DNA from: CAVUCH01 sp963739995
Lineage (GTDB): Bacteria > Acidobacteriota > Vicinamibacteria > Vicinamibacterales > JAENWD01
Length of the DNA: 64,000 nucleotides
Direction: 5' to 3'
Assembly (NCBI GenBank): GCA_963739995.1
Contig: CAVUCH010000021.1
Span: forward strand, 62,001-126,000
Position numbers and translations under genes: made by a program. This document shows positions 9,766-18,819 of this stretch, piece by piece. The notes below the pieces were generated by a model that saw only the letters and a program-made list of their open reading frames with translations, did no database searches and was not told the DNA's origin. Position 1 is the first letter of the stretch. Each line of letters begins with the position of its first letter.

Positions 9766-11979
9766 ATGAAAGGCATCGTCCGACTCATCCTCCTCCTGCC
9801 AATCCTGGCGTCGGCTGCGGCGTGCGGGCGCGACGGCCCGCCGACCGTCGCCCGGGCTGAGCGCCCCAATGTTCTGCTCGTGACGATCGACACCCTGCGC
9901 GCGGACCACCTCGGGTGTTATGGACACCAGGCTGCCGATACGCCGACAGTCGATGGGCTGGCTAGACGCGGTGTCCGGTTCGAGACCGCCATCGCGCCCG
10001 CGCCTCTCACCGGTCCGTCACACGCGTCGATTCTGAGCGGGCGTACCCCGCTCGGGCACGGGTTCCGCAACAACAGCGGGTTCGTGCTCGCCCCCGCCGT
10101 GAGCACGGTCGCCGAGGATTTCCGCCAGGCCGGCTATCGGACGGGCGCATTCGTCTCCGGATTCCCGCTCGACCGCCGCTTCGGATTCGATCGCGGGTTC
10201 GAGGTGTACGACGACCACCTGCCACGAGGAAACGATCGGCGGCGGACCCCATACGTGGAGCGGAACGCGGACGACACGACGCGCGCGGTTCTCGGTTGGC
10301 TGGGAGCTTCCAGTACCCTTGCCGGAGGTCGGCACCCATGGTTTCTGTGGGTCCACTACTACGACCCGCACGCGCCTTACGAGCCGCCAGCCGCGGACCT
10401 GGCTCAGCGCTTCCAGGCGTCGCCCTACGACGGAGAAATTGCGTTCGTCGACCGCCACCTGGGCCGCTTGCTGCAGGCGCTCGGGGAACGGAAGGAGATG
10501 GATCGCACCCTCGTGCTCGTCACGTCGGATCATGGCGAGAGCCTCGGTGAGCACGGCGAGGCGACACACGGCATCTTCATCTACGACGCGACGATCCGCG
10601 TGCCCTGGGTGATGGCCGGGCCTGGAGTGGCCGTTGGCCGCGTTCCACGCACGGTCGTCCGCTCGATAGACGTGGCGCCCACACTGCTCGATTACGCGGG
10701 GCTTCCGCCGCGCACGGCTGTCGACGGACGCTCCGTTCGCCCCGCCGCTGACGGGCGCGAGATGGACGATGCTCCGACGTACGCCGAGTCCCTCTACGCT
10801 GAGATGGAGCTGGGATGGGCACCCGTCCACGCGTGGAGGACAGCGGGATTCAAGCTGATTGAGACACCCAGGCCCGAGCTGTACGACCTGAGCAAGGACC
10901 CGTCCGAAACGGCGAACAGCTTCGGCGATCAGCCGGCGCGTGCTGCGGACCTGCGCCGCGGACTTGCCACGGCGATGCGTCAGCGCCCACCCTCCGACGC
11001 CGCAGCCCCCGTGGACGCGACCACGATGGAGCGTCTGAAGTCGCTGGGGTATGTGAGCGGGCCAGGTGGGTCACCACGCCGTGGTGGGGCGCTTCGCGAC
11101 GCCAAGGATGGCGTGCATCTTCTGCGGCCCCTCAATCGCGGCATGTCTGCGGCGCGCGCCGACCCTGAGCTCGCCGTCCGCGAGCTCACCACCGTGTTGA
11201 ACGAAGACCCTGGACTGCTCATGGCACGGCGCACCCGTGCGGTCGCGTTCGCGGCCGCGGGACGGCACGAGCTCGCGGTGGCGGACCTGCGGCGGCTTGA
11301 ACAGGACGGCCTGCTCACGCCGGAAGATGCGGTCGTGCTCGGGGACAACCTGCGGTTCGCCGGCCGGACCGCTGAAGCGACCACCGTTCTCGAGCGCGTG
11401 GCGCGCGAGAACCCGAAGTTTCCGCAGCCCCTCCTGTCTCTCGCCGAGGTGCGCATTCAGGAAGGAAGGCACGCGGAGGCGGCCGAATTGTGCGAGCGCG
11501 TGCTGAAGCTCGTTCCCGATCAGATCGAGGCGCTCCGCCGCCTCGGCGACCTCGCGCTGTTGCGTGGCGACATCCTGGCGGCCGACCTCCGCTACAGCAG
11601 GATCCTCGCGCTCGACCCCGAGGACGTTCCCGCGATGACGAAGCTGGGCGTCGTGTCGATGCGGAGCGGCCACGCCGATCGGGCGATGAGCCTGTTTCGC
11701 CAGGTGGTCGAGCACGACCCGAAGAATGGGGAGGCGCTGCTGTACCTGGCAGGCGCTCTCGCATCCGGCGGACGTCCCGCCGATGCGTTGCCATACTTCC
11801 AGCGCGCGCTGGACGCCGGTCCCCGCTCGACCATGGCTCTGAACGGGTTGGGCCTCACGCGTCTCGCCACCGGCGATCGCCCGGGGGCCGCGGCCGCCTT
11901 CCGCGAGTCGCTGCGCCTCGACCCGAAGCAGGCCGACGTCAGCAGGACGTTGGCCGAGCTGCAGTCATCGACACGCTGA
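9766..11979 (+). CDS. lipoprotein with sulfatase/alkaline-phosphatase fold and TPR tail
   Basis: This encodes 737 residues. ATG 9766 is preferred because it gives a lipoprotein signal (LILLLPILASAAAC) ending in a lipobox Cys; the frame is open upstream to 9670. Residues ~35-400 form a sulfatase-fold domain: NVLLVTIDTLRADHLGCYG supplies the N-terminal metal Asp, and LVTSDHGESLGEHG the distal metal Asp-His. Where arylsulfatases carry C/S-x-P-x-R, this protein reads T-G-P-S-H (LTGPSHASILSG), so the formylglycine precursor is absent and Thr takes its place. Residues ~470-735 are TPR-like helical repeats. It is divergent from the TonB receptor. A phospho- or other ester hydrolase, or a non-catalytic binder, is as likely as a sulfatase. 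Confidence 0.85.
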   Translation: MKGIVRLILLLPILASAAACGRDGPPTVARAERPNVLLVTIDTLRADHLGCYGHQAADTPTVDGLARRGVRFETAIAPAPLTGPSHASILSGRTPLGHGFRNNSGFVLAPAVSTVAEDFRQAGYRTGAFVSGFPLDRRFGFDRGFEVYDDHLPRGNDRRRTPYVERNADDTTRAVLGWLGASSTLAGGRHPWFLWVHYYDPHAPYEPPAADLAQRFQASPYDGEIAFVDRHLGRLLQALGERKEMDRTLVLVTSDHGESLGEHGEATHGIFIYDATIRVPWVMAGPGVAVGRVPRTVVRSIDVAPTLLDYAGLPPRTAVDGRSVRPAADGREMDDAPTYAESLYAEMELGWAPVHAWRTAGFKLIETPRPELYDLSKDPSETANSFGDQPARAADLRRGLATAMRQRPPSDAAAPVDATTMERLKSLGYVSGPGGSPRRGGALRDAKDGVHLLRPLNRGMSAARADPELAVRELTTVLNEDPGLLMARRTRAVAFAAAGRHELAVADLRRLEQDGLLTPEDAVVLGDNLRFAGRTAEATTVLERVARENPKFPQPLLSLAEVRIQEGRHAEAAELCERVLKLVPDQIEALRRLGDLALLRGDILAADLRYSRILALDPEDVPAMTKLGVVSMRSGHADRAMSLFRQVVEHDPKNGEALLYLAGALASGGRPADALPYFQRALDAGPRSTMALNGLGLTRLATGDRPGAAAAFRESLRLDPKQADVSRTLAELQSSTR

Positions 11980-12024
11980 GATCGGGAGGTGTTTCGCAAA
12001 GACTGCGAAACACCTCCCGATCTC
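11978..12024. repeat. 21-bp perfect inverted repeat fused to sulfatase stop codon
   Basis: Arms 11978-11998 and 12004-12024 are perfectly complementary around the loop AAGAC. The first two arm bases are part of the gene's TGA stop (11977-11979), so the element reads TGAGATCGGGAGGTGTTTC. The same motif forms the stop of the CRTAC1-like gene at 13610. It is a strong RNA hairpin without a U tract. Confidence 0.8.
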
Positions 12025-12122
12025 GATTGCAGATTTTGCGGCCGTCGGGCGGGAAGGTGTTTGAGTTCTGCGCGCCTGGATAGTGGGACGCGTGGCAGAA
12101 ACCGAAGATGCTCCCGGCCAAA

Positions 12123-13493
12123 TCAGCTGTACAGGTGCGTCGTCAGGAACTCGTTGCGGAACTTCCGCTTGGGATCGTAGCGCTCCACCAGCTGCTTGAA
12201 CTCGTCACACTTCTCGTACCGCTGCTGCAGTTGCGTCGATGGCAGCGTGAACAACTTGCCCCAGTGCGGTCTGACGCCAAAGGGAGCCAGCTCCCGCTCG
12301 ATCATCGGCAGCACCTTCCTGACGGACTCCCAATCCTGCTTCCAGGTGAAGTGAATGGCGAGGCTGGGCTGGTTGTAGCAGGGGCTCATCCAGAGTCCGT
12401 CCGCATCGATGGTGCGGAGCTCGGAGATCATCAGGTGCGGGCTCACGTGATCCCGCAGACGTTCCACCGCGAGGATCGCCTCCACGGCGTTCCGTCGCGG
12501 GACGAAGTACTCCGACTGCAGCTCCTTGCCGCTGCTGGGTGTGAAGCCCATGCGGAAGTGGGGCAAGCGATCGTACCAAGGGCCGGGCACCCCCATCTGT
12601 TCCGTGCAGTTCTCCGCCGACAGCTCGACGATGGGGTGCACGTTTTCCGTCGCGGGGCGTGCGCCGTAGAACTCCCGGTCCGCGGTGAGGGCTGCACCGT
12701 TCTCCACGCGCCGCTTCACCCAGACCTCGTTGACGCGTCCTTTCTGCCAGTCGGTGAAGAGGCTCACGCTGTAGCCGGCCGCGGCGATCTCCTCGAAGTG
12801 GTCCTTCACCTGCGGCATGGGGAGGTCGAGATAGACGTCCTGGCGCATGACGAACGTCGGTTCAATCCTGAGTGTCACCTTCGTGACCACGCCAATCGCG
12901 CCGAGGCTCACGACGACTCCGTGAAAGGTGCTGGCGTCCTTCTCGCGCGAGATGTTCAGCACCTCGCCATCCGCGGTCACGAACTCCAGGGCGGTGACGG
13001 CGGTTGAGAGATTGCCATTCTTCACGCCGGACCCATGCGTCGCGGTGGCGCACGCACCCGCGATCGAGATGTGGGGCAGTGATGCGAGGTTGTGCAGCGC
13101 AAACCCCTGATCGTGGAGATGGGGACACAGCTGGCCGTAACTCATCCCCGCCTGGACGGTGACGGTGCGCGACGCCGGATCCACGGCGACGACGCGATCC
13201 ATTTTGCGGAGCGAGAGGAGATCGACGGTGCTGTCGGCGATCCCGTTGAAGCAGTGGCGTGTGCCGAGCACCTTGAACCGGGCATGCTGCTTCACGTACC
13301 CCTGCACCTGTTCCAGCGACGTGGCATGCTCCAGACGGTCGGTGCTGTAGCGGTAATTGCCCGCCCAGTTGACCAGCGTGCCGTCCACCGCGGCGCTGAC
13401 CTGGGGCTTGGTATGCGCGTACCGCGTCGCTGCGCCACCGATGACGATCGCGCATCGCTGGATGAACTGTCGCCTGCTCGGACTCATGGTCAC
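12123..13493 (-). CDS. FAD-linked aldonolactone/alditol oxidase, Tat-exported
   Basis: This encodes 456 residues from GTG 13493 (GGGAGG with good spacing; ATG 13487 is the alternative). The N-terminus SPSRRQFIQR followed by a hydrophobic stretch is a Tat signal. A PCMH-type FAD domain spans ~35-210 (VLGTRHCFNGIADS, SLPHISIAGACATATHGSG). In VAO-family oxidases the His of an A-T-H-G motif is often the flavin attachment or contact site. Residues ~215-456 form the ALO C-terminal domain, with HWGKLF near 420, typical of sugar-lactone and alditol oxidases. Known substrates of the family are L-gulono- or D-arabinono-1,4-lactone and alditols. Its position behind two arabinofuranosidase-like genes suggests oxidation of a pentose derivative in the periplasm, which is inference. 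It is bracketed by copies of one palindrome family. Confidence 0.85.
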   Translation of the reverse strand: MTMSPSRRQFIQRCAIVIGGAATRYAHTKPQVSAAVDGTLVNWAGNYRYSTDRLEHATSLEQVQGYVKQHARFKVLGTRHCFNGIADSTVDLLSLRKMDRVVAVDPASRTVTVQAGMSYGQLCPHLHDQGFALHNLASLPHISIAGACATATHGSGVKNGNLSTAVTALEFVTADGEVLNISREKDASTFHGVVVSLGAIGVVTKVTLRIEPTFVMRQDVYLDLPMPQVKDHFEEIAAAGYSVSLFTDWQKGRVNEVWVKRRVENGAALTADREFYGARPATENVHPIVELSAENCTEQMGVPGPWYDRLPHFRMGFTPSSGKELQSEYFVPRRNAVEAILAVERLRDHVSPHLMISELRTIDADGLWMSPCYNQPSLAIHFTWKQDWESVRKVLPMIERELAPFGVRPHWGKLFTLPSTQLQQRYEKCDEFKQLVERYDPKRKFRNEFLTTHLYS

Positions 13494-13529
13494 CGATGCC
13501 CTCCCGCCTCGAGCCGCCCCCGGAAAATT

Positions 13530-13614
13530 GAGATCGGGAGGAGTTTCTCACGATCCTGAGAAACACCTCCCGATCTCATTCTCATGATCCTGAGAAACAC
13601 CTCCCGATCTCATT
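13530..13614. repeat. hairpin plus tandem copy of the GATCGGGAGGTGTTTC element
   Basis: Arms 13530-13550 and 13557-13577 form an inverted repeat with one mismatch. A second right arm lies at 13591-13611. The 29-base unit at 13552-13580 recurs exactly at 13586-13614, a 34-base period. The CRTAC1-like gene's TGA (rc of 13610-13612) is inside the distal copy, as at the sulfatase stop. Confidence 0.8.
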
Positions 13615-15340
13615 TGCGGGGTTCGGTCACTACCAGCACCTGGTCCGCGGGGACCTTTGAAAGATTCTGCACGGTGCCGCGGGGCCAGCGGATCGCCAGA
13701 TCCGCGTGCGTCGCTGCGCCCAGGCCGAAATGAAGGCGGCGGTCGTTCACCGAGTAGAACCCGGACTGGCTCACCACCTCCTGCGCCTGGGTCCGTCCCG
13801 CATAGCGCGCGACCACACGCGCGCCGAGGGCGCTGCGGTTCGAGACGGTGCCCACCAGATGCACCTTCAGCCAGTGCCGCGTGCCTGTCAGATCGTTGCG
13901 GAGGAGCGACGGCGGCTCGTTCAGGTTGACGATCAGCACGTCGATGTCGCCGTCGTTGTCGAAATCCCCGAAGGCGCAACCCCGGCTGGTATGGGCCGCG
14001 GCCACCCCGGGCCCTGCCTCCTCGATCAGCTCCTCGAATCGTCCCTCACCCAGATTGCGGAAGATCACGCGCGGCGTCTTGAGCGGATAAGCCGGGAGCT
14101 GCCGCTCGATTTCGGGATACACGTTGCCGGTCACGAAGAAGATGTCGGGCAGTCCGTCGTTGTCGAGATCCACGATGCCCGCGCCCCAGCCCACGAACCT
14201 CGTTTCGACCGCGAGTCCCGCCACGTTGGTGACATCCACGAAATTGCCCTGCGGATCGCTTCGATACAGCACATTGGTGTCGTCGGCGAAGTGCGTCTTG
14301 AAGAGATCGAGGACGCCATCGAGGTTGTAGTCGCCGGTGCCGACGCCCATGCCCGCCTGCTCGAGTCCGTCCTCGCTCAGCGCGACGCCACGCACGAACG
14401 CCTCCTCGCGGAACGTGCCGTCGTGGTTGTTCATGAAGAGCAGGCTGGGAGTCGAATCGCAGGCCAGATAGATGTCGGGCCAGCCGTCATTGTCGAAGTC
14501 CGCCGCCACCACGCTCATCCCGTAGCTGCCGCGCGCGCGGCTGATTCCGGACGCCTCGCTGACGTCCGTGAATGTGCCGCTGCCGGTGTTCCGGTACAGC
14601 GAGTGCACCCCTGGAGGCAGCCCCCTCGGCCCGCAGTTCACGGGCACCCCTTTCCAGTTGCAGTTCGAGTTCTGGCCGGGCTCCGAGGCATGGTCGAAGC
14701 TGAACTCCAGGTAGTTCGAGACGAACAGGTCGAGGTGCCCGTCGCGGTCGTAGTCGAGAAACGTGCAGCCAGCGCCCCAACGCCGGCCCGAATCAGTCAG
14801 GCCCGCTGCCGCGGTGACATCCGTGAACGTGCCATCACCGTTGTTCCGGTACAGCACGTTGCTGCCCCAGTAAGTGATGAACAGATCCTCGTGGCCGTCG
14901 TTGTTGTAGTCGCCGACTGTCACACCTGACGCCCATCCGGTGCGCACCAGGCCCGCCCGCTCGGTGACATCGGCGAACGTCCCGTCCCGGTTGTTCTTGT
15001 ACAGCCTGTTGGTCGCGCCCTCCGCACCCTCGATGCGCGTGCCGTTCAGCAGGAATATGTCCGGCCAGCCGTCGTTATCGAAGTCGATGAACGCGCACCC
15101 GCACCCGACCGTCTCGAGAATGTACCGCTTCCGATCGAGGCCGCCATAGATGGTGGGCGCGTCCAGGCCCGCCGCGGCGGCGATGTCGACGAACCGTGCG
15201 TGGAACGGAATACCGGACGGCCGGCCTCGCGCCTGCGGCTTGACGGTGCGCGAGCGGATGCCTTGCGCTGCCGCCCGCCCCCGGCAGACGGGAAGTGCCA
15301 GGGCCGACGCGCACGCCTGGATAAACTGTCGTCGTCGCAT
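13610..15340 (-). CDS. CRTAC1/ASPIC-UnbV beta-propeller protein, Tat-exported
   Basis: This encodes 576 residues. The N-terminus MRRRQFIQACASALALPVCRG is a Tat-like signal. Repeated FG-GAP/VCBS blades with calcium-type loops run from ~85 to ~470 (FIDFDNDGWPDIFLLNG, VGDYNNDGHEDLFITYWG, FLDYDRDGHLDLFVSNY, FGDFDNDGDIDVLIVN). An ASPIC/UnbV domain closes the protein (~480-570: LGARVVARYAG..QSGFYSVNDRRLHFGLG). Its ATG overlaps the stop of the upstream TPR gene by one base (TGATG), implying translational coupling. Such propeller/TPR pairs are common in Acidobacteria but have no settled function; extracellular carbohydrate binding is a guess from context. Confidence 0.85.
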   Translation of the reverse strand: MRRRQFIQACASALALPVCRGRAAAQGIRSRTVKPQARGRPSGIPFHARFVDIAAAAGLDAPTIYGGLDRKRYILETVGCGCAFIDFDNDGWPDIFLLNGTRIEGAEGATNRLYKNNRDGTFADVTERAGLVRTGWASGVTVGDYNNDGHEDLFITYWGSNVLYRNNGDGTFTDVTAAAGLTDSGRRWGAGCTFLDYDRDGHLDLFVSNYLEFSFDHASEPGQNSNCNWKGVPVNCGPRGLPPGVHSLYRNTGSGTFTDVSEASGISRARGSYGMSVVAADFDNDGWPDIYLACDSTPSLLFMNNHDGTFREEAFVRGVALSEDGLEQAGMGVGTGDYNLDGVLDLFKTHFADDTNVLYRSDPQGNFVDVTNVAGLAVETRFVGWGAGIVDLDNDGLPDIFFVTGNVYPEIERQLPAYPLKTPRVIFRNLGEGRFEELIEEAGPGVAAAHTSRGCAFGDFDNDGDIDVLIVNLNEPPSLLRNDLTGTRHWLKVHLVGTVSNRSALGARVVARYAGRTQAQEVVSQSGFYSVNDRRLHFGLGAATHADLAIRWPRGTVQNLSKVPADQVLVVTEPRK

Positions 15341-16794
15341 CAGCGGGGTGACGCTGCAGGATCCGGCCCGCGCACCAGCCGCATGCGATTGCGTGCAACC
15401 TCCTCGCTGCGCTCGCGGTCCAGCACGCTCTTCAACTGCTCGGCCGCTTGGGCCGCCTCGGACGTCCGCCCGAGTTGGCGGTAGGCCATCACGAGCTGGT
15501 TGAGCGCCAGCCGGTCGTCCGGATCCATCCTGACGGCTGTCTCCAGCTTCTCGGCGGCCGCGGCTGCATTTCCCGAGCGCAAGTACAGCTTGCCGAGCGC
15601 GGCGTGTGCCTTCGCGAACTGCGGTCTCGCCGCCACGGCACGACGGAACGCCCGCTCGGCTTCCCGGAACACGGGCGTGTCCGCCGCGGGCTCGCTGCGC
15701 ATCAATGCGTCCCCGAGCAGGTAGTTGAGCGTGGCATCCCTGGGCTTCTGCGCCAGCTTGGATCGCAGCAAGGCAATGGCTTCCGGCAGTTGCGCAGTCT
15801 GCCGCAGGACGAGCGAGAGGCCAACCGATCCGTACAGCGCGTCAGGGCTGAGGCGGGCAGCCTGCTCGAAGTCGCCCGTCGCTTCGTCGAGCTCGGCGCG
15901 ATCCGCGTGGATGGCGCCACGCAGCGTATACAACCGGGCCGACGAGGGAATCCGGGCGAGGCCGGCATTCGTGACCTCGAGCGCCAGGTCTGGAGCATCG
16001 TGATCCAGGCAGAGCACCGCGAGATCCATGTAGTACCGCTCCTCGCCGGGCGCGATGGCAATCGCCTTCCGCATCGCGTCGATGGCGGGCTGCAGCCGGC
16101 CCGTTTCCGCGCTGGCGGCCGCAAACACGCTCAGCGCGTTCGCATCGTCCGGGGCGATCGCAAGCGCACGCTCTGCGGCTTCGATCGCACGTGCGGGGTT
16201 GCCGGCCTGCAGCTCCGCGACCGCGAGGTTGTATTGGCTGGCGCCGCGATCGGGTGAGACGCGCACCGCACGCTCGAAGATGTTCACTGCCTCTTTCGGC
16301 CGGTCCGCCCGCAGCAGACATCCGCCGTACTGGGTGAGCGCCGGCGCGTTCGAATCCAGCGCGGCGCCGCTCCGTTCGAAGTGCCGGATCGCCACATCAC
16401 ACTGGCCCGACTCGACCGCCAGGACGCCCGCCATGGCGCGCGCCGTCTCGTCCTGCGGCTCCCTGGCCAGCACGCGCTTGACCAGCGCCGCCGCCTTCGG
16501 GCTCCTGGCGCGGTACGCCACCTCTGTGGCTCCCTTCAGGGCAGGAACCGACTCCGGGTCGACCGCCAGCGCCCGTTCGAACGACGCCAGGCTCTCCGGC
16601 AACTGGTCCAGTCGTTCCAGCGCGATGCCGCGGATCGTCAGGAGCCGCACGTCACGCGGCTGCGCCGCCAGGCGCGCGTCGACGATCCGCAGCACGTCGC
16701 CGAACCGCTGCGCCGAGATGGCGTCGGCCAGTTCGTCTCCCTGCAGCCCCGCCAGCATCGTGCAGAGGAGCGTCGCCGCCACGAAGAGCTGCAT
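15340..16794 (-). CDS. exported TPR-repeat protein
   Basis: This encodes 484 residues with a short hydrophobic leader (MQLFVAATLLCTMLAGLQG). Consecutive 34-residue TPR units then follow almost to the end (for example LPESLASFERALAVDPESVP, GASQYNLAVAELQAGNPARA, AKAHAALGKLYLRSGNAAAA). No enzymatic motif is visible. It starts 6 bases after the GH127 stop without its own clear Shine-Dalgarno and overlaps the next start by one base, so it is probably translated only as part of the operon. It may be a periplasmic scaffold for the GH127 enzymes or the propeller protein. Confidence 0.85.
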   Translation of the reverse strand: MQLFVAATLLCTMLAGLQGDELADAISAQRFGDVLRIVDARLAAQPRDVRLLTIRGIALERLDQLPESLASFERALAVDPESVPALKGATEVAYRARSPKAAALVKRVLAREPQDETARAMAGVLAVESGQCDVAIRHFERSGAALDSNAPALTQYGGCLLRADRPKEAVNIFERAVRVSPDRGASQYNLAVAELQAGNPARAIEAAERALAIAPDDANALSVFAAASAETGRLQPAIDAMRKAIAIAPGEERYYMDLAVLCLDHDAPDLALEVTNAGLARIPSSARLYTLRGAIHADRAELDEATGDFEQAARLSPDALYGSVGLSLVLRQTAQLPEAIALLRSKLAQKPRDATLNYLLGDALMRSEPAADTPVFREAERAFRRAVAARPQFAKAHAALGKLYLRSGNAAAAAEKLETAVRMDPDDRLALNQLVMAYRQLGRTSEAAQAAEQLKSVLDRERSEEVARNRMRLVRGPDPAASPR

Positions 16795-16800
16795 CGTCGG

Positions 16801-18766
16801 TCAGTTCGCGCGCGAGGCCGAGGCGTGAGGCACCCACACAGCCATGGCCTGCGGCTCACGGTTTGCCCACGCGTAGTACGGGATGAAGGTCAACGTCACC
16901 GGCGTGCCGTCTGCCGGCGGGCCAAGCGCTGCAGGCGCATACAGAGGCTGTGAGGCCAGCGGCCGCGGCGACGCAAACCCGGGGTGACGCAGCACGGTGA
17001 CGCCGCCCAGCAGATCCGCCTTGAACTCGGTCTGGAAGGTGCCCGGTGCAAGCGACAGGTCGAAGATCGGGTGCTCGCCGGGCTGATCGGCCTGCTCGAG
17101 GCAATAGACGAGCGGCCCGCGTTCCACAGCCACGCGGCCGGCGTTCTCGCGCACGAGCGGATTCGCTGCCGTCAGTCGCGGCTGCAGATCCAGCTGCAGG
17201 TGCACGCGGTCGCCGCCGGCCCACTGGCGTCGGAGCTCGAGGTACTCCCCCGGGCGCGCCGCGGCCGCCCACGGCTTGCCATTGACTTCGACGGTGCTCC
17301 GGGCCGACCAGGCCGGAATGCGGACGAACAGGCTGAACTCCTTCGCGATCGCCGGCGTAATCGTCAGGTCGATCGCGTCCTTCCAGGGGTATCCGTCCGC
17401 TGCTGGATCGCGAGTCCCGTCCCGTCCTCGAGCCGCCACGCCAGGTCCGAGCTGTGATACAGGTGCACCCACACGCCCCGGTCGCTCGTGCTGTATGCGT
17501 ATCCCGGCAGCGACGCGAGCACCCGTTCGAGATTCGGCGGGCAGCACGTGGTGTCGTACCACTCGTTGCGGATCTTCTCGCCTGCCGATTCCAGCGGGTT
17601 CCGGTAGCAGTAGAGCGTTCCCTCCAGCGACATGCCCGAGTTGACGCCGTTGTACAATGCGCGCTCGACGATGTCGGCGAAGCGGCCCTCACCGCTCGCC
17701 ATGAGCATGCGCCAGTTCCAGATCATGTTGCCGATCGCCGCGCAGCTCTCCCCGTACGCCTGTGCGTTCGGCAGTTCGTAGGGCTCGCCGATCGCTTCTC
17801 CGTCCGACCGCGACCCGACGCCGCCGGTCACGTACATCTTGCCCTGCGTCAAGTCACGCCACAGGCGCTCGAGCGTTTCGCGATAAGCGGCCTCGCCGGT
17901 CTCGATGTAGTAGTCGGTGGCACCGGAGGCGGCGTACATCGCGCGCACGGCGTGTCCCTCGAACGCCGTGCGTGACGTGAACGGGGAACCACTGAACGTG
18001 TACCGCACGTCCCGGTCTGAGAGCTTCAGCCGCTCGCGATCGACGCCGCTCAGCAGGTAACCTGCGAAGTCCAGGTATTTCCGCTCGCCCGTCGTCCTGT
18101 ACAACTCCACCATCGCGAGCTCGAGCTCGGGATGGCCCGTGAACATCGGCCGCTTCGACGGCCCGAAATTCTCGACGAAGTAGTCCGCCATGCGGATCCC
18201 GCCATCGAGCAGGCGGCGATTGCCCGTCGCCCGGTAGTACGCGATCCCCGCCTGCAGCAGGTGGCCGAGGCAATACTCCTCGTGCGACCGTACCAGTTCC
18301 GTGAACCGCAGCGCCTTCTTCTCTTCCACGTAGTAGGTGTTCAGATAGCCCGAGGGCTCCTGCGCCGCCAGCACATCGTCGATCAGGCGGTCCATGGTGG
18401 CGCGCAGGGCCGGGTCGTCGCGTGACTGCAGCGCGAAGCCCACGGCCTCCATCCACTTGTACAGGTCCGAGTCCGTGTACAGCGGTCCGCGCCGGGCCAC
18501 CTGCTTCCTTCCCGAGAGCCGCCGGAAGTTGTCGACGATCCCGTTGCTTCCAGCAGCTCGAGGAGCGTCGGGATGCTGCGCTCGATGTTCACGCGCCGCC
18601 GCGCGGCCCAGAATCCGTCGCCCATCGTCACGGCCCGGACGGGCACGTCCTTCAGCCGGGCAAATGGCGAGCGCTTCAGGAAGAGCACGCCCTGGTCGCG
18701 CCACGGTGCATCCGCCGACTGCGCGAGCACGGCGATCCCGATCAATGCCGACAAGATGATTTTCAT
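16801..18766 (-). CDS. GH127 beta-L-arabinofuranosidase, two one-base frameshifts
   Basis: The start is ATG 18766 with a signal peptide (KIILSALIGIAVLAQSADA). Coding shifts frame near 18545 (LLEA-[NGIVDNFRRLSG]) and near 17396 (QRTD-[YPWKDAIDLT]). Restoring one base at each site gives 655 residues, the family's usual size. The catalytic core is intact: Y-G-E-S-C (Glu and Cys zinc ligands) and T-T-C-C-P-P-N, whose paired cysteines include the family nucleophile. The C-terminus is beta-rich (LFVRIPAWSARSTVEVNGKPW, VERGPLVYCLEQ). GH127 enzymes release L-arabinofuranose from beta-linked oligosaccharides such as hydroxyproline-rich glycoprotein glycans. It sits 53 bases downstream of a second GH127-type gene. 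The indels are probably assembly errors. Confidence 0.85.
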
Positions 18767-18791
18767 CTGGCTACCCATCTGATGGGCCGAT

Positions 18792-18809
18792 GCAGGGCTG
18801 AAGCCCTGC
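18792..18809. repeat. REP-like palindrome between the two GH127 genes
   Basis: GCAGGGCT and AGCCCTGC pair across GA in the 53-base spacer, followed by CCCCAC. This is the reverse orientation of the GTGGGGCAGGGCTTCAG element at 37343. It may set 3' ends or adjust relative expression of the two enzymes. Confidence 0.6.
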
Positions 18810-18819
18810 CCCACATCCT

